Below are positions 20,139 through 28,809 of a DNA stretch of 64,000 nucleotides, in pieces. Made by a program: the position numbers and the translations under genes. Source of the DNA: Deltaproteobacteria bacterium (GTDB lineage: Bacteria > Desulfobacterota > Syntrophia > Syntrophales > UBA2210); contig JAFGTS010000022.1 of NCBI GenBank assembly GCA_016933965.1, positions 94,763-158,762 of the forward strand, given 5' to 3'. The notes below the pieces were generated by a model. It did no database searches, was not told where the DNA came from, and saw nothing but the letters and a program-made list of their open reading frames with translations. How positions within the stretch are numbered: position 1 is the first letter of the stretch; each line of letters starts with the position of its first letter.

Positions 20139-21782
20139 ATGGAAATTCAAAGTGATTTTCTCATTCTCGGCAGTGGTATCGCCGGACTGTGTTTCGCCAT
20201 CAAGGCATCGGAACTGGGAACGGTGGCCGTGGTCACCAAGAAAGAGAAGGTTGAGTCGAACACCAACTATGCCCAGGGGGGGATCGCGGCCGTCACGACG
20301 GAGCGGGACAGTTTCGGCTCACATGTGGAAGATACGCTTCAGTGCGGTGCCGGGCTCTGCAAGGAACCGATCGTACGAATGGTCGTCACCGAGGGTCCGG
20401 ATCGGATCAGGGAATTGATCGACTGGGGGGTTCACTTCACTAGGTCGGAAGAGGTCTATTCTTCCGAATATGATCTGGGACGGGAAGGCGGTCACAGTCA
20501 CCGGCGTGTCCTTCACGCCGAAGACCTGACGGGAAGAGAAATAGAACGGGCCCTGATAGAAAAGGTATCATCAAAAAAGAACATCTCGATCTACGAGAAT
20601 CACTTCGCCGTGAATCTCATCACCAAATCCCAGCTTACCGACGTCGGCAGGGGCAGGCGCGACACCTGCCTCGGAGCCTATGTCTTCGATATCGAGAACA
20701 ACTGTGTCCATACCTTCCGCGCCCGTTTCACGGTGCTGGCAACCGGCGGTTCCGGGAAAGTGTATCTCATCACCACCAACCCCGACATCGCCACGGGTGA
20801 CGGCGTCGCGATGGCCTACCGGGCCGGCGCGGAGATCAACAACATGGAGTTCATTCAGTTCCATCCCACGTGCCTCTTCCATCCCGAGGTAAAATCATTC
20901 CTCATCAGCGAGGCGGTCCGCGGCGAAGGAGGGATCCTCAAGCTGCAGGACGGCACGCCCTTCATGGAACGGTATCACCCCATGAAGGACCTGGCACCCC
21001 GCGACGTGGTGGCGCAGGCCATCGACGCTGAACTGAAAAAATCGGGGGACCAGTTCGTTCTGCTCGACATCACTCACCGTGACCGTAACTTCCTCGCGGG
21101 GCGATTTCCTTACATATACGGGAAATGCCTTGAATTCGGCATTGACATGTCGGAAGACCCCATACCGGTGGCACCGGCGGCCCACTACCAGTGCGGCGGC
21201 GTCGCGATCGATCCATGGGGCCAGACCAACATCGACCGCCTCTTCGCCTGCGGAGAGGTCGCCTGCTCCGGCCTTCACGGCGCCAACAGGCTCGCAAGCA
21301 ATTCGCTTCTTGAAGCACTCGTCTTTTCCCACAATGCCATCACGCGGATCACCGAACTACTGCCGGACGCCCGTGACATATCCATTCAGATACCATCCTG
21401 GAACCCCGGCGGAGCGACGGAAAGCGATGAATCCATCGTGGTTTCCCACAACTGGGACGAGATCAGGATGTGCATGTCCAACTATGTGGGGATCGTGCGT
21501 TCGAAGAAGAGACTTGAGCGGGCGCAGCGCAGGATCGACGTTATCAGCCAGGAAATAGACGAATATTACTGGAACTTCAAGATCACTTCTGATCTTCTCG
21601 AGCTCAGGAACATCGCCACCGTGGCGAAGCTCATCATCGAATGCGCCCGGATGAGAAAGGAAAGCCGCGGTCTTCACTTTAACATCGACTACCCCGAAAG
21701 AGACGACCGGAACTGGTTGAAGGACACGGTGCTCCTGAAAGATACCGGCCTTCGCCGGTCCCGCCGCGAAAAAACTGGTTGA
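20139..21782 (+). CDS. nadB: L-aspartate oxidase
   Basis: A 547-residue flavoprotein that oxidises L-aspartate to iminoaspartate, the first step of NAD synthesis; in anaerobes fumarate can serve as electron acceptor. FAD-binding LILGSGIAGLCFA (N-terminus), NYAQGGIAA, HSHRRVLHAEDLTG and HPTCLFHP are family blocks, as is the HGANRLASNSLLEALVF stretch. Its closest relatives are fumarate reductase/succinate dehydrogenase flavoproteins, but GGHSHRRVLH and the neighbourhood fit NadB. nadA and nadC are not in the window. It is the first plus-strand gene after the divergent tsaD interval. Confidence 0.93.
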   Translation: MEIQSDFLILGSGIAGLCFAIKASELGTVAVVTKKEKVESNTNYAQGGIAAVTTERDSFGSHVEDTLQCGAGLCKEPIVRMVVTEGPDRIRELIDWGVHFTRSEEVYSSEYDLGREGGHSHRRVLHAEDLTGREIERALIEKVSSKKNISIYENHFAVNLITKSQLTDVGRGRRDTCLGAYVFDIENNCVHTFRARFTVLATGGSGKVYLITTNPDIATGDGVAMAYRAGAEINNMEFIQFHPTCLFHPEVKSFLISEAVRGEGGILKLQDGTPFMERYHPMKDLAPRDVVAQAIDAELKKSGDQFVLLDITHRDRNFLAGRFPYIYGKCLEFGIDMSEDPIPVAPAAHYQCGGVAIDPWGQTNIDRLFACGEVACSGLHGANRLASNSLLEALVFSHNAITRITELLPDARDISIQIPSWNPGGATESDESIVVSHNWDEIRMCMSNYVGIVRSKKRLERAQRRIDVISQEIDEYYWNFKITSDLLELRNIATVAKLIIECARMRKESRGLHFNIDYPERDDRNWLKDTVLLKDTGLRRSRREKTG

Positions 21783-21799
21783 CAATCCCCGGGCGATGA

Positions 21800-21821
21800 C
21801 CGTATGAAACATATCATACGG
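21800..21821 (+). other. Perfect hairpin between nadB and gcvT
   Basis: CCGTATGA pairs with TCATACGG (8 bp, six-base loop). It starts 17 bases after the nadB stop and is followed by only a short T tract, so it may be a weak terminator or an mRNA-processing structure. The interval is too short for a glycine riboswitch. Confidence 0.45.
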
Positions 21822-21855
21822 CCCGCCTTTGAAATTATCTACCGGGGGAAAATCA

Positions 21856-23130
21856 ATGGGTGAAAATGTCAAGTCAACACCGCTGATTGACTGGCACAGG
21901 GGTCACGGCGCCAACATGTCCGTTTTTGGAGGCTACGAGATGCCCCTCTGGTATGGGACGGGGGCAAAAACGGAACACTGTTCCGTTCTGACCGCAGCGG
22001 GCCTCTTTGATACGAGCCATATGGCGGTCATCACCCTGTCCGGGTCTGATGCCTTCGACCTGCTCCAGTACTGTTTCACGAAGGACCTCACCTCATGCAT
22101 CGGAAAGAACAAGGGCCCGCTGGTTCCGGGAAGATGCGTCTACGGCATTTTTCTCGACCCTGAGGGGTGCACGATCGATGACGCCATCGTCTATCGCCTG
22201 GACGAGACGGATTATATGATCGTTGTGAACGCCGGCATGGGTGTTGCGATAACGGCCCATCTGTCCGCAAACAGGTCGGGCCGAAGCGTCATCATCACCG
22301 ATCTTACGGACCAGGTGGGAAAGGTCGATATTCAGGGTCCGGCAAGCGGCGGGATTATGAAAATGGTGTTGGAAAATCCCGGGGACGTACTGCGGGAAAT
22401 GCCCTATTTCAGTTTCAAGGGCCGTTTCGACAAAAAGACGGCCTCACCTGACGCTCCGCGTATGAAGGACGGAAGGGCCTTCCTTCTTTCACGGACGGGT
22501 TATACGGGAGAGTTCGGCTTCGAGCTCTTCATGGAACGCGATCATCTCCTCGATCTCTGGGAGATGCTGCTCGACGCGGGCATGAAACAGGGCATGATCA
22601 CCTGCGGGCTCGCGGCGAGGGATTCGTTGCGCGCGGGCGCCGTGCTCCCTCTTTCCCATCAGGACATCGGTGCCTGGCCCTTTGCGCGGAACCCCTGGCT
22701 GTTCGCCCTGCCGCACAAGGAAGACGCCCCGGGATTCACGAAAGACTTCATAGGAGCGGAAGCACTGCAAAACACCGGTCATGCCGATCACACCTACCCT
22801 TTTGCGGGTTTTGACCTGAGAAAGGTGTCCGTCGGCGATCCGGCCCGGGTATATGACCGTGAAGGAAGGGAGATCGGGACCGTGCTCACCTGCGCCACCG
22901 ATATGGGGATCGACCGGGTCGAGGGCCGGATCTACAGTATTGCCAGCCCGGAGAAACCGGAAGGATTTTCACCCCGCGGCCTGTGCTGCGGATTCGTCAA
23001 GGTGAACAGGAGACTTGACCCGGAAGAACGGATACATCTGCGGGACAAGCGTCGAAGCATCGAGGTAATGATCGCGACGGACGTCCGGCCGGACCGGACG
23101 GCGCGGCGGCCCCTGGGCGAGATGCTCTGA
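21856..23130 (+). CDS. gcvT: Glycine cleavage system aminomethyltransferase (T protein)
   Basis: A 424-residue GcvT-family protein that passes the aminomethyl group from the H protein to tetrahydrofolate, releasing ammonia. Visible blocks include GGYEMPLWYG near the N-terminus, AGLFDTSHMA, DDAIVYRL, SRTGYTGEFGFEL and AARDSLRAGA. It is longer than the usual 360-370 residues. I start it at the ATG at 21856, with GGGGGAA upstream; the frame is open 27 bases further. It heads the gcvT-gcvH-acyl-CoA dehydrogenase-gcvPA-gcvPB unit. Confidence 0.92.
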   Translation: MGENVKSTPLIDWHRGHGANMSVFGGYEMPLWYGTGAKTEHCSVLTAAGLFDTSHMAVITLSGSDAFDLLQYCFTKDLTSCIGKNKGPLVPGRCVYGIFLDPEGCTIDDAIVYRLDETDYMIVVNAGMGVAITAHLSANRSGRSVIITDLTDQVGKVDIQGPASGGIMKMVLENPGDVLREMPYFSFKGRFDKKTASPDAPRMKDGRAFLLSRTGYTGEFGFELFMERDHLLDLWEMLLDAGMKQGMITCGLAARDSLRAGAVLPLSHQDIGAWPFARNPWLFALPHKEDAPGFTKDFIGAEALQNTGHADHTYPFAGFDLRKVSVGDPARVYDREGREIGTVLTCATDMGIDRVEGRIYSIASPEKPEGFSPRGLCCGFVKVNRRLDPEERIHLRDKRRSIEVMIATDVRPDRTARRPLGEML

Positions 23131-23191
23131 AGGGAGGCGGTCAAGGGGGTTTCGGATTTGAAAAACATACCACGGTCCAAAGGAGAGACTT

Positions 23192-23596
23192 ATGAAAGAA
23201 ATTCAAGAACTTTCGATACCGGATGACCTGCGATACGCGAAGGACCACGAGTGGGCGCGGCGGGAAGCCGACCTGGTTCGTGTCGGCATCAGCGATTACG
23301 CCCAGGACCAGCTCGGGGACATTGTGTTCGTCGAACTTCCCGAAGTGGGCTCTGTATTTGACAAAGGACAGGAGTTCGGCTCCATTGAATCGGTCAAGGT
23401 CGTTTCGGACCTGTACATGCCCGTGGGGGGAGAGATCGTCGAGATAAACACGGCACTCGAGGAAACACCGGAACTGGTGAACCAGCAACCCTATAATGAA
23501 GGATGGCTTGTGGTGATCAAACCAGCCGATATAGCGGAACTGGATGGCCTCATGGAGCAGAAAGCCTACGTGGCCATGCTCGGGGGAGAAGAGTGA
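23192..23596 (+). CDS. gcvH: Glycine cleavage system H protein
   Basis: A 134-residue lipoyl carrier that shuttles the aminomethyl group between P and T proteins. The lipoylation site is Lys69 within ESVKVVSDLY. The N-terminal KDHEWAR and the C-terminal NEGWLVVIK are standard. AAGGAGAG precedes the ATG. Its stop codon overlaps the GTG start of the next gene, so the acyl-CoA-dehydrogenase-like protein is translationally coupled to GcvH. Confidence 0.95.
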   Translation: MKEIQELSIPDDLRYAKDHEWARREADLVRVGISDYAQDQLGDIVFVELPEVGSVFDKGQEFGSIESVKVVSDLYMPVGGEIVEINTALEETPELVNQQPYNEGWLVVIKPADIAELDGLMEQKAYVAMLGGEE

Positions 23597-25068
23597 TCCG
23601 ATTCCTTTCTCATGTCGCGCCGACCGACCTGGTCGATACCGTCCCGGCCCTCACAAGACTGAAGGCATGCAATCCGTCATACATACGAAGGGCCGAGGCG
23701 GCCCTGAAAACCGGCCGGGATTTCGCGGAGAGGGTCATGCTTCCGCGGGTCCTCGACATTGACTCGCGCTGCACCGATGACCCGCGGTATTTTGACTGGG
23801 AGCTCTGGCGCCGGGCGAACAGTGAAAAACTGACCGTTGCCCTCATACCGGAAAAAATGGGAGGCCTCGGGTACACGGCGCTGGGAGCAACGATCCTCTG
23901 CGAAGAGATGACATCAGCCTGTATGGGAATGACGGCAAATATTCTGTTCAATAATTTCGGCCTTCTCGGTGCCCTTGTTGAATTCAGGACGGGGATCCTT
24001 ATGCGGGTCATCAGTGACATGATAGAGGCGCAGCGCGCGGAGCGGCCGTTGTTCTGGGCCTGGGCCATCACGGAGCCGAGCGCCGGCACCGATGTGGAAG
24101 ACGCGCAGGCCATGCGCACCATGAGACCCTCCACCTGGGCGGAAAAAGTGAAAGGCGGGTACCTGATCAACGGAACAAAATGTTTCATCACGAACGGGAG
24201 TCTCGCCCATTATGTGATAGCGACCATTCCCACGGACCGCGCGGCGCCGCTCGAATCGATGGCGACCTTTCTCATACCGGCGGATTCGAAGGGATATGCC
24301 GTCGGCAAGGTCGAGCGCAAATGCGGCCAGAAAGCGTCCCAGACGGCGGAATTGATCTTTGAGAACCTCTTTGTTCCCGAGGAAAACTGTTGGGAACCGC
24401 CGGGACGGGGGTTGCGGCATACCAGGGAAATTCTCTCGACGACGCGGGGGTTCATCGGTGCCGCCGCCCTGGGTGTCGCCCGGGGCGCCTTTGAGCGGTG
24501 TGTCGGCTTTGCCGCGGGCGTGTCGGTGCGCGGCCATCGTCTCATTGAAGAAGACTGGGTGCAGATAGCTCTCGCGGACATGTTGAAGGACATCAAGACG
24601 GTCCGGGCGGCCTGTTACAATTTTGCCGTATCCGTTGATACGCTCCATGTCATGCGGCTTTTTGAAAATCTGCCGGTTCGGGCGCTGCTCAGGATCGTAC
24701 CGGAATCCTTTCTTATGGCAAATACCGTTAAAAAGCTGGCCGGCTCAGCGATCATTGAGAACATGGCAGCACGGCTCAAACAGTCACTCGTCTCAGACGA
24801 ACGGGTGGAGGATTTCGTCAAGGAAGGCTCGGCGGTGAAGGTGGCCGGCACCGATCTGGCGACCCGGATATCGGTTCGCGTGCTTGACATAGCGGGGATC
24901 GAAGGCATGTCCTATCGGTACGGTCTCGAGAAAAGCTATCGTGACGCAAAGATCACACAGATCTACGAGGGAACCAATCAGGCGAACAGGATCGACCTTT
25001 TTCATGGTGACATCTACGGACGGCTCGGTTCGCTGTTCGTGAAAGAGGGACGTCCCGTTGGGACCTGA
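23593..25068 (+). CDS. Acyl-CoA dehydrogenase-family flavoprotein inside the gcv operon
   Basis: A 491-residue protein with the acyl-CoA dehydrogenase fold. AITEPSAGTD is the FAD-contact motif, KCFITNG is the following loop, and IYEGTNQANR near the C-terminus carries the usual catalytic Glu. It is longer than the classic 380-residue enzymes, the extra length lying between the middle domain and the C-terminal helices. I start it at the GTG at 23593 because it overlaps the gcvH stop (GTGA) with GGGGGAG upstream. The substrate is unknown. Lying between gcvH and gcvPA, with four-base coupling to one side, it is probably expressed with glycine cleavage, which is not a known place for an acyl-CoA dehydrogenase. 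Confidence 0.88.
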   Translation: MIRFLSHVAPTDLVDTVPALTRLKACNPSYIRRAEAALKTGRDFAERVMLPRVLDIDSRCTDDPRYFDWELWRRANSEKLTVALIPEKMGGLGYTALGATILCEEMTSACMGMTANILFNNFGLLGALVEFRTGILMRVISDMIEAQRAERPLFWAWAITEPSAGTDVEDAQAMRTMRPSTWAEKVKGGYLINGTKCFITNGSLAHYVIATIPTDRAAPLESMATFLIPADSKGYAVGKVERKCGQKASQTAELIFENLFVPEENCWEPPGRGLRHTREILSTTRGFIGAAALGVARGAFERCVGFAAGVSVRGHRLIEEDWVQIALADMLKDIKTVRAACYNFAVSVDTLHVMRLFENLPVRALLRIVPESFLMANTVKKLAGSAIIENMAARLKQSLVSDERVEDFVKEGSAVKVAGTDLATRISVRVLDIAGIEGMSYRYGLEKSYRDAKITQIYEGTNQANRIDLFHGDIYGRLGSLFVKEGRPVGT

Positions 25069-25112
25069 GAGAGCAAGAACACTTGAAACAGCACGGAAAG
25101 GAACGGAACCCT

Positions 25113-26444
25113 ATGCCCTATATTCCTCATACCGACGAAGACATTGCGGCCATGCTCGAGGCGGTCGGCACGCCAAGCGTTTCCGATCTTTTCACGATGA
25201 TACCGGCCGAATGCCGGGCAGGCAAAGACCTGGACCTCCCCGCGAACCTCACGGAATGGGAACTGAAGGACCACATGGGCGCGCTCGCTGAAATGACGGC
25301 CCGGGAACCGGAGTACACGATATTTCTCGGCGCGGGAAGCTACCGCCATTATGTTCCGGAATCGCTGACGCATATCCTGAACCGGACGGAATTCGTCACA
25401 TCCTACACGCCCTACCAGCCGGAGCTGAGCCAGGGGACCCTCCAGGCGATATACGAGTACCAGACATTGATGGCCCGTCTCCTGGGAATGGAGATATCGA
25501 ACGCCTCCCTGTACGACGGCGCGTCGGCTCTCGCCGAAGCCCTGCTCATGGCGGCGCGCGTCACAAAAAGAAAGACCGTGGCATTGTCAAACCTGATCCA
25601 CCCTTTTTACCGGGACGTGGTCAGGACCTATCTCGAACCTTCGGGCCACGAGATCATCGAGATCTCGGCCGGTGAGAACGGAACAACCGATTGCGCGAGC
25701 CTTGATAATGTGGATGAGCTCGCCGCTGTCGCCCTGCAGTCACCCAACTTTTTCGGATGCATCGAAGCTCTTGCTCAGGCAGCCGACCTCGCTCACAAAA
25801 AGCAGGCACTGTTCATAACGGTCTTTACGGAACCGCTTGCCTACGGCCTCTATAAAAACCCGGGAAGCCTGGGCGCCGATATCGTGTGCGGTGAAGGTCA
25901 GAGTCTCGGCATTTCACAGAGCTTCGGCGGTCCCGGTCTCGGCATGTTCGCGACAAAAATGGAATATGTCCGGCACATGCCCGGAAGACTCGTGGGCAGG
26001 ACAAAAGATGTCGACGGCCGTGATGGATACGTGCTGACGCTGGCAACCCGGGAGCAGCATATCCGTCGCGGGAAGGCGACGTCGAACATCTGCACGAACA
26101 ACAGCCTCTGCGCCCTGGCGGCGACGGTGTACCTGGCGTCCCTCGGGGCCACCGGCATGCGGGACCTGGCCCGCCTCAACTATGATAAAACGGAATACCT
26201 GAAAGAACTTTTCAGAAAGGCCCGTTTTGAGATCCCCTTTCCGAAACCGACCTTTAACGAGTTCGTCGTGAAAATGCCGGCCGGTTCCGAATCGATATAC
26301 AAACGAATGCTGGAGAAAGGGATCGTCGCCGGTCTGCCGCTCGATCCGTACTATCCCGAGCTGACCGACCATTATCTTTTATGCGTCACCGAGGTCATTT
26401 CAAAAGAAGATATGGACGCTCTGGTCACGGAGGCAAAATCATGA
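25113..26444 (+). CDS. gcvPA: Glycine dehydrogenase (decarboxylating) subunit 1
   Basis: A 443-residue N-terminal-half P protein of the split type. MPYIPHTDEDI at the start, FLGAGSYRHYVP and TPYQPELSQGTLQAIYEYQT are diagnostic, as is the later GQSLGISQSFGGPGLG. With subunit 2 it decarboxylates glycine and loads the remaining aminomethyl group on GcvH. The start is the ATG at 25113, the family N-terminus. The stop overlaps the start of gcvPB by four bases. Confidence 0.95.
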   Translation: MPYIPHTDEDIAAMLEAVGTPSVSDLFTMIPAECRAGKDLDLPANLTEWELKDHMGALAEMTAREPEYTIFLGAGSYRHYVPESLTHILNRTEFVTSYTPYQPELSQGTLQAIYEYQTLMARLLGMEISNASLYDGASALAEALLMAARVTKRKTVALSNLIHPFYRDVVRTYLEPSGHEIIEISAGENGTTDCASLDNVDELAAVALQSPNFFGCIEALAQAADLAHKKQALFITVFTEPLAYGLYKNPGSLGADIVCGEGQSLGISQSFGGPGLGMFATKMEYVRHMPGRLVGRTKDVDGRDGYVLTLATREQHIRRGKATSNICTNNSLCALAATVYLASLGATGMRDLARLNYDKTEYLKELFRKARFEIPFPKPTFNEFVVKMPAGSESIYKRMLEKGIVAGLPLDPYYPELTDHYLLCVTEVISKEDMDALVTEAKS

Positions 26445-27898
26445 GTACGTTCACGGGCACCACCGGACTTGTCCACAACGAAGGCTCGCTCTGGAAAAGG
26501 GGGAAACGAGGGCGACGCGCCTATTCACAACCACGCCGTGATGTCGACACGCACCCCCTTGATGAAACGCTCATCAGCGAAGGGGTTGACCTGCCCGACC
26601 TCAGCGAACTGGACGTGGTACGGCATTTCACCCGTTTGTCCCAGTGCAATTTCAGCGTGGACAGCGGCATGTACCCTCTGGGCTCGTGCACGATGAAGTA
26701 CAACCCGAAAATAAATGAGAAGCTTGCCGCCCTGCCGGGGTTTTCCGCCGCCCACCCCCTGCTTCCTTCCCTTCTGGCCCAGGGCATTCTCAGGATCATG
26801 CATGAACTGGAAACATGGCTCTGTGAGATCACGGGCATGGACGCCGCCACGCTGCAGCCCGCGGCCGGTGCCCAGGGTGAATTAACGGGCATGCTGCTCA
26901 TGCATGCCTATCACGCCGGAATGGGCAGCCGCAGGACGAAGATCATCGTCCCCGATACCGCCCACGGAACGAATCCGGCCAGTGCCGCCCTTTGCGGGTA
27001 TCAACCGGTGCCGGTCGCATCAAACGAGCGGGGCATCCTCTCTCCGGATGCCATCGCCGCCGTGATGGATGAAGAAACGGCGGGTATCATGGTGACCAAT
27101 CCCAACACGCTGGGACTCTTCGAGGAGAACATCCGGGATATCGCGGACATTGTTCACGCCAAGGGGGGTCTGCTTTACGGCGACGGAGCAAATATGAACG
27201 CCCTCATGGGGATCGTCAGGCCGGGGGATATCGGCATTGATATCATCCATCTCAACCTTCATAAGACCTTTTCGACCCCCCACGGCGGCGGCGGTCCGGG
27301 TTCCGGTCCCGTGTGCGTGAAGGAAAACCTCGCGCCCTACCTGCCCGTTCCGCGCGTCATCGAAGAAAAAGGGAAGTATCACCTCTCGCAGGACCAACCA
27401 CGATCGATCGGCAGGGTCCAGGCCTTTTATGGAAATGTGGGGGTCATGCTCAAGGCATATTGCTACATCCGCACGATGGGAGCGGAAGGGCTGAAACAGG
27501 CGAGTCAGATGGCCGTCCTCAACGCCAATTACATAAAGGAAAAATTGAAGGGCTCCCTCTACCTGCCCTATGACGTACCCTGCATGCATGAGTGCGTCTT
27601 CTCCGACAAACTGCAAAACCCCTTCAAAGTTTCGACGCTCGACATGGTCAAGAGGCTCATGGACCTGGGATTCCATCCCCCTACGATATATTTTCCTCTC
27701 GTCGTACCGGGGGCAATTATGATAGAACCAACGGAAACGGAATCAAAAGAGGAGATCGACCTCTTTATTGAAGCAATGAAATCCATTTGCCGGGAAGCTT
27801 CTGAAAACCCCGGATTGCTTCACGAGGCACCCCTGAAATGCAAGGTTCGCCGTCTCGACGAAACGATGGCGGCGCGACACCCGTGCCTCGCGGGTTAG
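26441..27898 (+). CDS. gcvPB: Glycine dehydrogenase (decarboxylating) subunit 2
   Basis: A 485-residue PLP-binding C-terminal-half P protein. HLNLHKTFSTPHGGGGPG contains the PLP lysine. SMYPLGSCTMKYNPK-like and DTAHGTNPASA blocks are present. It overlaps gcvPA by four bases with a GGAGG site in front. Together with gcvPA, gcvT and gcvH it completes the cleavage complex except for the dihydrolipoyl dehydrogenase (L protein), which is not in the window. The complex may run in either direction in an anaerobe, yielding or using glycine. Confidence 0.95.
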   Translation: MSTFTGTTGLVHNEGSLWKRGKRGRRAYSQPRRDVDTHPLDETLISEGVDLPDLSELDVVRHFTRLSQCNFSVDSGMYPLGSCTMKYNPKINEKLAALPGFSAAHPLLPSLLAQGILRIMHELETWLCEITGMDAATLQPAAGAQGELTGMLLMHAYHAGMGSRRTKIIVPDTAHGTNPASAALCGYQPVPVASNERGILSPDAIAAVMDEETAGIMVTNPNTLGLFEENIRDIADIVHAKGGLLYGDGANMNALMGIVRPGDIGIDIIHLNLHKTFSTPHGGGGPGSGPVCVKENLAPYLPVPRVIEEKGKYHLSQDQPRSIGRVQAFYGNVGVMLKAYCYIRTMGAEGLKQASQMAVLNANYIKEKLKGSLYLPYDVPCMHECVFSDKLQNPFKVSTLDMVKRLMDLGFHPPTIYFPLVVPGAIMIEPTETESKEEIDLFIEAMKSICREASENPGLLHEAPLKCKVRRLDETMAARHPCLAG

Positions 27899-27924
27899 GA
27901 TGTGTGCATAAAGGAGGACAATCA

Positions 27925-28788
27925 ATGGAATCAAGAAAAAGAGCATGGAAGCGACCTCCCCGGGCCTGGTCGGTCCTGCTGTGTCTCTTGGGCGGAATCC
28001 TTCTGTGCACGGGATGCGGCCACGAAAAAGCGGCCCTTGACACGTCCAAGTATTTCACCGGGACCGCCTTTACGAACAGCATCGGCATGGAATTTCTCCT
28101 CATCCCCCCGGGAACGTTTCTCATGGGAAGCCCTCCAGGCGAAAAAGGAAGAGATGTCAACGAGCTGCAGCACGCGGTCACCATTGAAAAACCCTTCTTT
28201 CTCCAGACGACCGAGGTAACCCAGGAACAATGGAAGGCGGTTATGGGGACCGTGCCGTTCTATTACAAGCACTGCGGTCCTCACTGTCCGGTGGAGAGCG
28301 TGACCTGGTATGAAGCCGTCGATTTTGTCAGAAAGCTCAACAGCATGGAAAAGACAAAAAAATATCGTCTTCCCACCGAGGCCGAATGGGAATACGCCTG
28401 CCGTGCCGGAACGACGTCACCTTTCAATACCGGCTCCTGTATCACCGCCGCGCAGGCGAACTTCGATGGAAACCGGCCCTACCCCGGCTGTGAAGGCGGC
28501 ATTTACATGGATGCCCCCATGCCTGCCGGAAGCTTCCCCCCGAATCCCTGGGGACTCTTCGACATGCATGGAAATGTCTGGGAATGGTGTAGCGAAAGCC
28601 GGCATGGAGTCGCGGAGGAATCAACAGCCCCTGTCGCAGGCCCCGCATCAAAGGAATACAGGACACATCGCGGTGGTTCCTGGTATAACGATGCTACTCA
28701 TCTCCGCTCGGCAAGCAGAACCAGGCTGTATCCGATGTACAAATTCCGGTTCGGCGGGTTCCGGGTCGCCGCGGACACGGCATCCTGA
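27925..28788 (+). CDS. Formylglycine-generating-enzyme (SUMF1)-like lipoprotein
   Basis: A 287-residue protein. An N-terminal basic and hydrophobic segment ends in LLCTGC, a near-lipobox, so the mature protein may be lipid-anchored at Cys32. The rest is an FGE-sulfatase domain: GMEFLLIPPGTFLMGS, TEVTQEQW, YRLPTEAEWEYACRAG, DMHGNVWEWC and RGGSWY. True formylglycine-generating enzymes need two specific cysteines near the C-terminus; I see Cys in VWEWCSES but cannot identify a canonical pair. Many homologues are structural or regulatory rather than enzymes. It sits 26 bases after gcvPB with an AAGGAGG site. No sulfatase gene is nearby. Confidence 0.85.
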   Translation: MESRKRAWKRPPRAWSVLLCLLGGILLCTGCGHEKAALDTSKYFTGTAFTNSIGMEFLLIPPGTFLMGSPPGEKGRDVNELQHAVTIEKPFFLQTTEVTQEQWKAVMGTVPFYYKHCGPHCPVESVTWYEAVDFVRKLNSMEKTKKYRLPTEAEWEYACRAGTTSPFNTGSCITAAQANFDGNRPYPGCEGGIYMDAPMPAGSFPPNPWGLFDMHGNVWEWCSESRHGVAEESTAPVAGPASKEYRTHRGGSWYNDATHLRSASRTRLYPMYKFRFGGFRVAADTAS

Positions 28789-28809
28789 CGGCACTGACAG
28801 AACTGCCGC

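Noticed and set aside
21783..21855. Glycine riboswitch before gcvT
   Set aside because: The spacer of 73 bases is too short for even a single glycine aptamer with expression platform, and the motif is absent.
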